Positions 19,105-27,472 of a stretch of DNA of 64,000 nucleotides are shown piece by piece. Location of the stretch: positions 4,278,001-4,342,000 of the forward strand of contig NZ_CP087134.1 of assembly GCF_020911925.1 (NCBI RefSeq), read 5' to 3'. The DNA is from Flavobacterium cupriresistens (GTDB lineage Bacteria > Bacteroidota > Bacteroidia > Flavobacteriales > Flavobacteriaceae). A program made the translations under genes and the position numbers. The notes beneath the pieces are model-generated. The model did no database searches and had not been told where the DNA came from. It saw only the letters and a list, made by a program, of their open reading frames with translations. Numbering within the stretch: the stretch's first letter is position 1; each line of letters starts with the position of its first letter.

Positions 19105-19872
19105 ATGATAAAAGTGCTAATCATAGAAGATGAAATTCCGGCAAGAAACAAACTGAAAAGATTTCTCAGTCAGCTTAACGAAAGTATTGAAGTAGTGGGC
19201 GAAATAGATACTGTTGAAGCTGCAATTGCATTTTTGAACACAACAGAAGTAGATCTGATCCTTTCGGATATTGAATTGCTGGACGGAAATGCTTTTGAAA
19301 TCTATACGCAAGTTAAAATTAACTGTCCGATTATTTTCACCACGGCCTACGATCAATTTCTGATGGATGCGTTTGAGAATTATGGTATCGAATATCTTTT
19401 GAAACCTTTTTCGATGGAACGTTTTCAAAAAGCTTGGGACAAGTATCTGCTGTTAGGAAAATCAAACACCAGCGAGCATGATTTAGTAACCAAATTAAAT
19501 CAGATTCTTCAAAACAATAATCCGGTAAAGACCTATAAAGAGCGTTTCACGATCAGTAGTCCGAAAGGGATTTATTTTATAGAAACAAATGGTATTTTGT
19601 TTTTTGAAGCCAACGAAGGGGTGTTATTTGCTTTCGACACAACAGGAAAAAAACATTTGCTGAATGAGACAACGCTTAAAGAAATTGAATTTTTACTCGA
19701 TCCAAAGTCTTTTTTCAGAATTAACCGTAGTGAATTGGTTCATAAAAAATATGTTGAAAGAGTCGAGCGTTATTCTAAAAATGCTTTTGCTTTAAAAATA
19801 AAAGGATATGAAAAACACCTGAAGACCAGTCAAAGCAATACCGCTTCTTTTCGGGAATGGATAGAGCAATAA
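19105..19872 (+). CDS. LytTR-family response regulator
   Basis: 255 residues: a receiver domain with EDE at 8-10, phosphoacceptor Asp55 in ILSDIEL, and Lys in YLLKPFS near 106. After a linker, residues about 145-253 form a LytTR DNA-binding domain (FFRINRSELVHKKYVERVER). Such regulators bind direct repeats upstream of their targets. It directly follows its kinase. Targets cannot be read from this window; the divergent neighbour is the DUF4249/TonB receptor operon, which has its own sigma/FecR control. Confidence 0.92.
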   Translation: MIKVLIIEDEIPARNKLKRFLSQLNESIEVVGEIDTVEAAIAFLNTTEVDLILSDIELLDGNAFEIYTQVKINCPIIFTTAYDQFLMDAFENYGIEYLLKPFSMERFQKAWDKYLLLGKSNTSEHDLVTKLNQILQNNNPVKTYKERFTISSPKGIYFIETNGILFFEANEGVLFAFDTTGKKHLLNETTLKEIEFLLDPKSFFRINRSELVHKKYVERVERYSKNAFALKIKGYEKHLKTSQSNTASFREWIEQ

Positions 19873-19991
19873 CTCTTTAGTGTAAAGGCTTAAAGAGACA
19901 AAGGCTCAAAGGTCCAAAAGATACAGCAGCAGACGCTAAAAACTTTGTGACTTTGTGACTTTGTGGCATTGTAGCTCTCCTCCACTATCCT

Positions 19992-20032
19992 CAAAAAAAA
20001 ACATCTGACATAAATACGAATATGCCAGATGT
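19992..20032 (-). terminator. Terminator of the DUF4249/TonB receptor operon
   Basis: ACATCTGACATA (20001-20012) pairs with TATGCCAGATGT (20021-20032) with one mismatch. On the minus strand the stem is followed by nine T residues (plus-strand A-run from 19993). It lies 32 bp past the stop of the DUF4249 gene. Confidence 0.7.
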
Positions 20033-20064
20033 AATCACAAATCAATCACTGAGGATTAAAATCT

Positions 20065-20904
20065 TTATTTCACTAAATAAGAAACAGCATCTGCTTCACA
20101 AAGTCTAAAATATCCCATCGCGTAACTATCAGCGTTTTTGGTATTGACAATATTTCCTCTGATATTCCCTGGTGGAACAGAGAAAGGATTTCCTTGTGAA
20201 GCCTCTAAAATTAGCTTCATATAATTAAAAAAGTTCTTCGAAATACCACGATTCACAATGCCAATGGTTTTTCCCGGTTTTAAATCTGTATCTCCGAATT
20301 GAATACTTATTTCATTCCCATTTAGCAGCTCATCATCTGAATTTACATAAAGAGGAAACTTTAAAAAATCACTTTTGAAATCTGTGAGATAATAATTGCT
20401 CTTATCAGCCGGGTCATTAAAATAAATCTGAACCACGAGCACATCAGGACCTGATATATCCGGTACATATTTTTGCTCTACTTTATTAATTGGAGTTACG
20501 GAAGTTAACTTTTCAACAGCAGTAAAACTTTGCCCTTCTGCCTGCACATGAAGCACATAATCCATATCTACCACAGGAACAAAATTAGTACATACATATA
20601 CGCCGGGCGCCGATTCGTTAAAAATGAAACTGGTTCCATTGCTGTTCTCCACTCTTACCTGTGCTCCTGAAACTTTTGGTGTATCAGCATTATAATAAGA
20701 TGTCGTTTTACTGATTCTTATGGTCTGCTCGCTACCTGTAGTTCCTTTTTTCCAAATTAGTTCCGCATCGATCACAATCTTAGGGGTTCCTTCATTTAAA
20801 TCCAACTTTACTGTATCTTCACAGGAAGAAAAAAACAAAACAAACAAACCACTAAATAAAGCAAGTACGCTGCTTTTAAAATTATACTTTATTACTCTTT
20901 GCAT
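20065..20904 (-). CDS. DUF4249 family surface lipoprotein
   Basis: 279 residues with a lipoprotein signal (FVLFFSSC, lipid-modified Cys at 28). The acidic CEDTVKLD start of the mature part fits lipoproteins exported to the cell surface in Bacteroidetes. The opening motif LDLNEGTPKIVIDAELIW, then AQVRVENSNGTSF, then YVLHVQAEG is typical of DUF4249 proteins. These are regularly encoded beside a TonB-dependent receptor and are thought to play a SusD-like partner role, although their ligands are not established. It starts 4 bp after the receptor gene stops, so the two are translationally close and form the end of the sigma/FecR operon. Confidence 0.87.
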   Translation of the reverse strand: MQRVIKYNFKSSVLALFSGLFVLFFSSCEDTVKLDLNEGTPKIVIDAELIWKKGTTGSEQTIRISKTTSYYNADTPKVSGAQVRVENSNGTSFIFNESAPGVYVCTNFVPVVDMDYVLHVQAEGQSFTAVEKLTSVTPINKVEQKYVPDISGPDVLVVQIYFNDPADKSNYYLTDFKSDFLKFPLYVNSDDELLNGNEISIQFGDTDLKPGKTIGIVNRGISKNFFNYMKLILEASQGNPFSVPPGNIRGNIVNTKNADSYAMGYFRLCEADAVSYLVK

Positions 20905-20908
20905 GCCA

Positions 20909-23521
20909 TTAAAATTTAAAATTATAAGAAATACTTGGTACTAATCCAAAAATAGACAGCCTTTTGGTCTCATTAAGTCCTGTGTCTTCATTTGTTGTAA
21001 ACGCCATAGAAACTGCATTTGCTCTATTATAGATATTGTAGATACTAAATACCCAGTAGCTTTGCCATCCTTTCTTTTTGTCCGGTTTAGGCGTGTAAGT
21101 TGCCGCTACATCTAAGTGATGGTATAAGGGTAGTCTATTTTCATTTCTCACTCCGTAATTTGGCACATTAAGTTCACCAAAATTGTAATAACTACCGGCA
21201 TAGGTTACCGGCTGACCTGATCGCAATGAAAAATTAGCATTAAAAGACCATTTTGGACTAAAATCATAGTTCCCCACTATATTTAAATTATGCAATTTGT
21301 CATAGCCAGATAAATACCAGTCTCCATTAGCAATACCCGGTTCATCCGGAGTTCTTCCCGGAGTCTTTTGTTCCGCTCTTGACAAGGTATAAGAAACCCA
21401 TCCTGTGAAATTACCTTTATTTTTACGGAATAATAATTCCATACCATATGCTCTGGCTTTACCGTTCAGAATAACCTGTTCAATGTCATCGTTTGCCACT
21501 ACATCTGCCCCGTCAATATAATCGATTCGATTTTGGATGTTCTTATAAAACAACTCCCCTTCAAAAGAATAATCCCCTTCCTTAAAATTTCTGAAATAAC
21601 CTACAGCATATTGATCCAATAATTGTGGTTTTGTAAAAGGACCACTTGGTGTCCAAACATTCATTGGCATTGGAGATTGTGTATTGGATAACATATGAAT
21701 ATACTGCGCCATCCTGTTGTAACTTGCTTTAACAGAATTATCATCATTAAAAGCATAAGATAGTGCCAATCGAGGCTCTAAATTATCGAATTTACTAATG
21801 GTTTGACCATTTTTATAGGATTTAGTTCCGGTTGGAGTACCTTCTTCATAAATATTATACAACGGATTATATACTACAGCTTTCCCGTCTTTGTATGTAT
21901 TAATATCCTCTGCACCCAAACGTAAAAACATACTGTAACGAAGTCCGTAACGAAGATTCAGTTTCTCTGTAATCTGATGTTCAAAATCAATATAGGCAGA
22001 ACTTTCAAAGGCATATTTTTTATTCAACTGCTTGTAATTAAACTGAGAACCTGCACCTGAAGGCTTCACGGTACCCGGATTAAAATCATAATACAAACCA
22101 TCGATACCATAGTTGAGTTTTAGTTTCTCTGATCTAATGTAATTCCAATTGTACTTAAGTCCGTAACTGCTGATTTTGCTGTCCCATTCAAACTTTTCTT
22201 CCGTCATCGTTAGGTTAAACTTATAATCACTGTATAAAACCGATAAATTAGTGTTCAAAGATTCCGAAAATTTATGCTTCCAACTTAAAATACCCATTGC
22301 ATTTCCGTAGGTACTGGCGAAACGTTTATTCAAATCAAACAAATCACTTCCTAAATAACCGGAGAACGTAAGGCTGTTATTCGGACTAAGGCGATAATTC
22401 AACTTAGCGTTAAAGTCATAAAACATAGCCGAATTTTTATTATCTGCCAGTTTCATAAATAAATGAGCATAAGAAGCACGTCCGGCTAAGATAAAAGAGC
22501 CTTTTTCTTTTTTTATGGGTCCTTGCACTAAGAGCCGACTCGAGATAAGACCGATTCCTCCATTTACTTTATACTTTTCAAAATCTCCTGTCTGCTGGGC
22601 CACATCAAGAACAGAAGAAACACGTCCTCCATATTTAGACGAAATCCCTCCTTTGTACAAATCTAATGCACTAACGATGTCAGCATTAAAAATGGAAAAA
22701 AAACCAAACATATGAGAATCTCCATACACCGGAGCACCATCTAAAAGAATCAGATTCTGATCTGCTGCACCTCCACGGACATTAAAACCTGATGACAAAT
22801 CTCCTGCATTGGTAACACCCGGCAAGGTCAATAACGATTTTAAAGGATCGGGTTCTCCCAAAGCAACCGGAATTCTTTTGATATCCTCCATCGAAAGTCT
22901 GTTGACACTCATTTGTGTATTCCTGACGTCTACTGCTTTAGTGTTTGTTATGATTACCTGATCTAATTGTTGGCTATCAGAAGCAATACTAAAATTAATT
23001 GAAACATCATCGGAAACCGTAATTTGCTTTTCTTTCGTACTGTATCCCAAATAACTAATCGAAACGGTATAACTTCCTTTGGGTAATTCTAAGGTAAACT
23101 TTCCGTTTTTATCGGTTATAATGCCCGTTTCGAGTTCTTTAATAAAAACGTTGGCACCAATAACCGTTTCATTGTTTTCATCAAAAACCTGACCTGTTAC
23201 TTTATTTTTTTTTTTTGTTGCTTTTGGCGCTTTGTGTTTTACAAAAATATTGTTCCCCACAATTGAAAATTGAATCTGTGCATTCTTATTCAGTTCGGCG
23301 ATCAGTTTCTCTATTTCGATCTTTTTGTAAGTACTTTTTCTTGTAAAATATTTCTGACTGGTATCAATTTGATCCGTAAAGGCAAATTTAAAGTCTGTTT
23401 GTTGTTCAATTTGCTTAAATAATTCTTTTAATGTTACGGTTTGATCTACTGTAACCGTTACGTTTTGGGAAAACACACTAAAACTGAGTAAAAAAAAGCA
23501 TACTGTAATTAAATGCTTCAT
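20909..23521 (-). CDS. TonB-dependent outer membrane receptor with STN domain
   Basis: 870 residues. Signal peptide (about 1-18), then an STN signalling domain (about 20-95: VTLKELFKQIEQQTDFKFAF), a carboxypeptidase-regulatory-like beta domain (about 107-190: VTGQVFDENNETVIGANVFI), a TonB plug (about 210-320: GFNVRGGAADQNLILLDGAP) and a long beta-barrel ending in SISYNFKF with the expected terminal aromatic residue. The STN domain fits with the FecR protein encoded upstream: on substrate binding it would relay a signal to release the ECF sigma factor. The substrate is not readable; nothing in the operon is a degradative enzyme or a siderophore gene. Paired with the DUF4249 lipoprotein. Confidence 0.93.
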   Translation of the reverse strand: MKHLITVCFFLLSFSVFSQNVTVTVDQTVTLKELFKQIEQQTDFKFAFTDQIDTSQKYFTRKSTYKKIEIEKLIAELNKNAQIQFSIVGNNIFVKHKAPKATKKKNKVTGQVFDENNETVIGANVFIKELETGIITDKNGKFTLELPKGSYTVSISYLGYSTKEKQITVSDDVSINFSIASDSQQLDQVIITNTKAVDVRNTQMSVNRLSMEDIKRIPVALGEPDPLKSLLTLPGVTNAGDLSSGFNVRGGAADQNLILLDGAPVYGDSHMFGFFSIFNADIVSALDLYKGGISSKYGGRVSSVLDVAQQTGDFEKYKVNGGIGLISSRLLVQGPIKKEKGSFILAGRASYAHLFMKLADNKNSAMFYDFNAKLNYRLSPNNSLTFSGYLGSDLFDLNKRFASTYGNAMGILSWKHKFSESLNTNLSVLYSDYKFNLTMTEEKFEWDSKISSYGLKYNWNYIRSEKLKLNYGIDGLYYDFNPGTVKPSGAGSQFNYKQLNKKYAFESSAYIDFEHQITEKLNLRYGLRYSMFLRLGAEDINTYKDGKAVVYNPLYNIYEEGTPTGTKSYKNGQTISKFDNLEPRLALSYAFNDDNSVKASYNRMAQYIHMLSNTQSPMPMNVWTPSGPFTKPQLLDQYAVGYFRNFKEGDYSFEGELFYKNIQNRIDYIDGADVVANDDIEQVILNGKARAYGMELLFRKNKGNFTGWVSYTLSRAEQKTPGRTPDEPGIANGDWYLSGYDKLHNLNIVGNYDFSPKWSFNANFSLRSGQPVTYAGSYYNFGELNVPNYGVRNENRLPLYHHLDVAATYTPKPDKKKGWQSYWVFSIYNIYNRANAVSMAFTTNEDTGLNETKRLSIFGLVPSISYNFKF

Positions 23522-23554
23522 AAAAATTTGTATTTTTGAATATTATTAAGTGGA

Positions 23555-23569
23555 ATAGCATCATGCTAT
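23555..23569. promoter_or_regulatory. Dyad symmetry between FecR and the TonB receptor gene
   Basis: ATAGCATCATGCTAT has seven-base perfect arms around a single C and lies 34 bp upstream of the receptor ATG, in the 99-bp gap after fecR. It could be an operator or a weak attenuating hairpin. Confidence 0.35.
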
Positions 23570-23620
23570 CCATACTAAGGGAGGATGTTTAGTTTCGCGG
23601 CTAGTGCATCCTTTTCTTTT

Positions 23621-24466
23621 CTATTGAAAAGTAATCTGCTTTATTTCTTCATTTACTTCAAAATTTAGGTTATACATTTCTGAGATTAATTGGATTATGG
23701 TTTTTAAATTTTCCTTTTTATTGATTCTCAATGTAATTCTTTGAGTATCAAATTCTTTTGGGAGTATCATTTTATAGCCATAGTTGGTCTCAATGTAGGT
23801 ACTGAGTACTACTAGTTTTTCATTTTCAAAATCCACAAAGCGGTTGAAATCGGTCACTGCCACAATCTTATTGCTATAAGTGAATTTTTCACCGGGTTTC
23901 AGTATCCAGTTTTCTTTTTGGTCTTTTACATTCATCTGAACACTTCCCTCAAAAAGTTCGACAACTACTTCTTTATCACTAGATCCATTAACTGAAAAGG
24001 AAGTCCCTAGAACAGTTGTAGTGGTCTCTTTGCAAAAAACCTGAAAAGGATGTTTTTTATCTTTTTTAACTTTAAAATAGGCTGATCCTTCTACCTCGAT
24101 CTTTCTGTTTGAAACAAAATTACTGACGTATTTGATCTTAGAATTCGGGCTTAATTCTACCACTGAACTATCGGGTAAGAATACACTTTTTACCTTAGAA
24201 GTTGGGTTTTCAATGACAGTTGAAGCAACAAAATTATCCACTTGTAATGGGTTATCAGTGTTGAAAACTCTGGTTCCAATAAAGCCAAAAATTAAAATTG
24301 CCGCTGCCGCTGCATAATACATCCAAGGTTTCAATTTCCGTTCTTTCGAAGGAAAGGTTTTTGCTTGGAATTGCTCCCAAGAAGTTTCTTTTTCACTATC
24401 TGAATGCGAAACAGGGGTCTCCTCCCACATTTTTTTTAATTCTTCTTCCAGTTTATTTTCATCCAT
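23621..24466 (-). CDS. FecR-family anti-sigma factor
   Basis: 281 residues. A cytoplasmic N-terminal segment (1-45) is followed by one membrane helix (about 48-66, MYYAAAAAILIFGFIG) and a periplasmic FecR domain. The latter has VKSVFLPDSSVVELSPNSKI, then VEGSAYFKVKKDKKHPFQV, then TTTVLGTSFSV, all standard FecR signatures. The end (ENLKTIIQLISEMYNLNFEV) resembles the C-terminal DUF4974 domain. It should hold the ECF sigma factor inactive and respond to the STN domain of the receptor downstream. Encoded 12 bp after a small 69-residue gene. Confidence 0.93.
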   Translation of the reverse strand: MDENKLEEELKKMWEETPVSHSDSEKETSWEQFQAKTFPSKERKLKPWMYYAAAAAILIFGFIGTRVFNTDNPLQVDNFVASTVIENPTSKVKSVFLPDSSVVELSPNSKIKYVSNFVSNRKIEVEGSAYFKVKKDKKHPFQVFCKETTTTVLGTSFSVNGSSDKEVVVELFEGSVQMNVKDQKENWILKPGEKFTYSNKIVAVTDFNRFVDFENEKLVVLSTYIETNYGYKMILPKEFDTQRITLRINKKENLKTIIQLISEMYNLNFEVNEEIKQITFQ

Positions 24467-24478
24467 ATCTTTGGGGCG

Positions 24479-24688
24479 TTAAAGTTTCTGACAATAATAT
24501 CCTTGTTTATTAAAAACACCATAGACCATTTCTTTAATATCTCTATTGGTCTCAATTCTTAAAATAGTATCACAACCTTCTGTGTCAAAGTTCATGATAC
24601 AATCAGAAATAACAAATTGCAACAATGCTACAATATACCTAGCTTGTTCTTTTGTTCTAACATCGGTTTTGTAAACTTCTATATCCAT
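24479..24688 (-). CDS. Small 69-residue protein between sigma factor and FecR
   Basis: 69 residues, start at 24688, 46 bp after the sigma gene and 12 bp before fecR, on the same strand. The sequence MDIEVYKTDVRTKEQARYIV, then DTEGCDTILRIET, then IKEMVYGVFNKQGYYCQKL predicts a small alternating beta/alpha fold, perhaps ferredoxin-like. I recall similar short proteins with a conserved D(x)3CDxILR-like core in other Bacteroidetes, but cannot verify this. No signal peptide or membrane segment. Its position suggests co-expression with the sigma/anti-sigma pair. Function unknown. Confidence 0.65.
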   Translation of the reverse strand: MDIEVYKTDVRTKEQARYIVALLQFVISDCIMNFDTEGCDTILRIETNRDIKEMVYGVFNKQGYYCQKL

Positions 24689-24734
24689 TTCTACAGTCTG
24701 TTTTTATATATAACAAACGAAAACGGAAAAGTTC

Positions 24735-25256
24735 CTAATGGTTTTCGATTTTTTTTCTAATAAATTTACTGGCAAGATAAATATGATTGGCAATGGTCTT
24801 CTCAGAAAGATCCGTAAGTGCTGCAATTTCTTTATAGCTAAGATTTTCCAGTTTGTGTAAAGTGAATATTTTTTGTTGCTGTTCAGGAAGCTGATTTATG
24901 AAATTGTATAATTTTTCTTTTTTTTCTTCAAAATCTCCTGTATCCGTAACCTCTTCTGCAATTTCAACTTTTAAAGGATTAAGTTGAACTATTTTATTTT
25001 CTCTGTTCACATGATTGAGGATGATATTTTTGCAGATCGTAAACAATTGTTTGTCCAACAAAACATCTTCGTGAAGTAATTCCCGCTTATCGTACAGTCT
25101 TAGAAAAGTTTCCTGAACAAAGTCTTCAGGAGTTAGAAGTTTAAAGTCGAATCTTTTAGCGATACTTACCAATCGATCATAATAAGTAAGATAAACCTCT
25201 TTGAAGGATGCTTCATTGCCTTTTTTCAAACTTACTATAAACTTCTTATTGTCCAT
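24735..25256 (-). CDS. ECF RNA polymerase sigma factor (FecI-like)
   Basis: 173 residues. Region 2 spans about 10-75 (DRLVSIAKRF, then PEDFVQETFLRLYD). Region 4 spans about 115-170 (LPEQQQKIFTLHKLENLSYK, then EIAALTDLSEKTIANHIYLA), a helix-turn-helix for -35 recognition. It lacks region 3, as ECF factors do. First gene of the five-gene operon ending at 20065, and likely held by the FecR protein encoded two genes downstream. Confidence 0.93.
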   Translation of the reverse strand: MDNKKFIVSLKKGNEASFKEVYLTYYDRLVSIAKRFDFKLLTPEDFVQETFLRLYDKRELLHEDVLLDKQLFTICKNIILNHVNRENKIVQLNPLKVEIAEEVTDTGDFEEKKEKLYNFINQLPEQQQKIFTLHKLENLSYKEIAALTDLSEKTIANHIYLASKFIRKKIENH

Positions 25257-25717
25257 AACTTAACTATGATAACTACTCTAAACTGTTTGACGGCAATTAT
25301 ATTGTGTTTCAAAATTGAAAACATAAAACTGCAAGGATCTCAGATTGGAAATCTATTGAATCGCTTTGCCAATTTCAATGCTGTAGAAAAGTGCAAAGAA
25401 CCGTAATTTAATTCTATATTTTATGTCCGCTGCAATAAAGTTTTTAGCAATTACAGCTATTGAAAAGCTCTAGATTAGTAGTGTCTTTTAAGAATATGTT
25501 ACACAGAGATGAAAAAAAATTAGGACAGATCGAAACCATGCCATAATTTACATTTAAACGATGCTTCTATAATGCTAAAAAAATCGCACAAAGACGCAAA
25601 GGCGCAAAGTTTTTTTACTTTTAAACTTGGCGGCTTGGCGACTTGGCGAGAACCATTTCATGAGCTATAATGAAGTCTCTATCTCTTACAATTACAGCGA
25701 ACTATTTTTTAGTATTC
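25257..25717. other. Gene-free interval with short repeated words
   Basis: 461 bp between the two uptake loci. It should hold the promoter of the sigma-factor operon. Near 25582-25650 is a low-complexity stretch built from words such as CAAAGACGCAAAGGCGCAAAG and CTTGGCGGCTTGGCGACTTGG; a related GCAAAGACGCAAAG word recurs near 27394. No coding frame or clear terminator seen. Confidence 0.55.
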
Positions 25718-27226
25718 TTACTTTACCCACAATACCGCATTACCATGTGCTTCCAGATTAATCTCTTTTCCTACTGCTTTTATTCGGACACTATGAGCGC
25801 CGGACGGTAGATTGTCTGGCTTTGCAATCCTCCACAAATGTGTACTGACTGTTTCCGGCCTTGGGGAATTTGATATTTTCATGCTGTCATATCTCCCTTG
25901 ACTTTGCAGATAGTATTGTTTTTGAATATTGGGCGAAATACCTTCATATTTTACCATTTCACTCCAACTTCCGTTATCGAAATTTACATACACCTTTGTC
26001 GCGTCATCTGCAGCAAATACATTGGCGTAAATGTAATTGTCATTCAGAGCATTGAGCGTAGTATCCCATTCGTTAGTATTTGGAACGGTGATGTCCATTT
26101 GTTTTGTATTGGGTGCTCCGGAAACTTTATAATCGTAGGTATAACGATCCGGATTAATTCCAACAGTCCAATAGCCTTTTGGCGTACCGTCGTACATCAA
26201 CGCAAACGGAATCTGGTTCTGATCATGTGGACCCTGCCACCAGGAACCGCATACAGCACCGGCAACTAACTCATGGATTGCCTTTCGTCCGGTCTCTCTT
26301 TCAAAATATTTATGATATTGGGTATGGGTATGTCCGGCACTAATCAGTACCTCTTCAAAAGGAGCCAACGATTTTATAATCCAATCCTGATCTTCCATCT
26401 CTTCCAGCGGAATGTGCATAAACAAATGGATCGAATTAAAAGCGCCTTTTTTTGCTGCAATCAGATTGGTTATGAATTGTTTTTGCGTCTCATCAAGACG
26501 TCCTACATATCCTTTTTCGTTTACAGGATAAATATTATTCAGCACTAAAAAGAACTGATTTCCGTACTCGAATGCGTAATAAGACGGCCCAAAAATACTT
26601 TCAAAACTTTTATCCCGATCCTCAAAAGCGGTTTCTTTAAAATTCAGATCGTGATTGCCAATGGTATAAAAAATGGGAGCTCCAATAAGCCCTAAGGTTT
26701 CTGACAATGGTTTAAAAATAGTCAGATTGTCAAAAGAAAGATCTCCAAGCGGTACTATAAAATCAATTTTCTGATCCATTAATTCTTCAGTAACCAACTT
26801 TCCTACGTGGTGAATATCATCCATCACATCAACCTGAGTATCTCCTAACAACACCACTTTTACGTCTTTATTTTCAGCATTTGCAATCAAGGGAAAATTG
26901 TAATTTTTAATACCTTTTACTTCATCAAACGGAACATAAAACTGCACGCTGTTCTGTTTGTTTTTCTTTGAAATATACCCCGTCGGTTTAATTACAAAAA
27001 CGGTATTTCCTTCTATTTTTGTAATGCTGTATTTTCCTTTTGAATTGGTCTCAACAACATCTTTACCATTAGAAACCAAAACATTAGACAGCACTACCTC
27101 ATCTTTATCAAGAACAGCATTTTGATTCGTATCGGCAAATACAATTCCTGAAACTTTATTGTTTTTTTGTGCAAAACCAACTGTAAAACTCAGCATTACA
27201 ACTAAGCTAAAAATTATTCTATTCAT
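25718..27226 (-). CDS. Secreted metallophosphoesterase (calcineurin-like) with N- and C-terminal beta domains
   Basis: 502 residues with a signal peptide (about 1-19, ending VGFAQ). An N-terminal SdrD/CNA-like domain (about 24-95: GIVFADTNQNAVLDKDEVVL) precedes the catalytic domain, whose metal-binding motifs are all visible: LLGDTQ (Asp129), PLGDLSFDN, TIGNHDLN, HIP and SAGHTHTQYH. The last 120 residues (from about 375) are a beta-rich C-terminal domain with WDTTLNALND and ending NAVLWVK. This three-part layout matches the MetallophosN/Metallophos/MetallophosC proteins of Bacteroidetes. It should cleave phosphomono- or diesters outside the inner membrane. It follows the alkaline phosphatase gene after a 246-bp gap with an inverted repeat and its own -7-like element. 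Confidence 0.9.
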   Translation of the reverse strand: MNRIIFSLVVMLSFTVGFAQKNNKVSGIVFADTNQNAVLDKDEVVLSNVLVSNGKDVVETNSKGKYSITKIEGNTVFVIKPTGYISKKNKQNSVQFYVPFDEVKGIKNYNFPLIANAENKDVKVVLLGDTQVDVMDDIHHVGKLVTEELMDQKIDFIVPLGDLSFDNLTIFKPLSETLGLIGAPIFYTIGNHDLNFKETAFEDRDKSFESIFGPSYYAFEYGNQFFLVLNNIYPVNEKGYVGRLDETQKQFITNLIAAKKGAFNSIHLFMHIPLEEMEDQDWIIKSLAPFEEVLISAGHTHTQYHKYFERETGRKAIHELVAGAVCGSWWQGPHDQNQIPFALMYDGTPKGYWTVGINPDRYTYDYKVSGAPNTKQMDITVPNTNEWDTTLNALNDNYIYANVFAADDATKVYVNFDNGSWSEMVKYEGISPNIQKQYYLQSQGRYDSMKISNSPRPETVSTHLWRIAKPDNLPSGAHSVRIKAVGKEINLEAHGNAVLWVK

Positions 27227-27281
27227 GATACTGTTTATTAATAAAAAATCCTTCGTAAGTCATCCTCCTTTTCCAGGATAA

Positions 27282-27289
27282 CAAAGCTA
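27282..27289 (-). promoter_or_regulatory. Bacteroidetes-type -7 element before the metallophosphoesterase
   Basis: On the minus strand TAGCTTTG matches TAnnTTTG, 55 bp before the ATG at 27226. No -33 element was found, so this is only a candidate for separate transcription. Confidence 0.35.
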
Positions 27290-27340
27290 TGTGAGCCAAT
27301 ATTGAACTAAAAAAAATCTTTTTTCCATCTCTAAATATTA

Positions 27341-27431
27341 CTATGTCTCTATGTGTTAAAAAATTGCGTTGTTATTGCACCAGGAATATTTTTCGCAAAG
27401 ACGCAAAGTTTTTTAACACATAGAGACATAG
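27341..27431. repeat. Perfect 23-bp inverted repeat between two phosphatase genes
   Basis: CTATGTCTCTATGTGTTAAA and three further A residues at 27341-27363 are the exact reverse complement of 27409-27431, separated by 45 bp. The loop contains a GCAAAGACGCAAAG word. It could fold as a stem-loop in the transcript, or be a small palindromic repeat unit. Confidence 0.75.
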
Positions 27432-27472
27432 CTTTTTGGAATCTCTACTGCAGTTAACTTTTTAGAAAGGGC

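Noticed and set aside
19873..19920. Hairpin CTCTTTA/TAAAGAG after the LytTR gene as a terminator
   Set aside because: Stem of only seven pairs and no T-run follows, so not listed as a feature.
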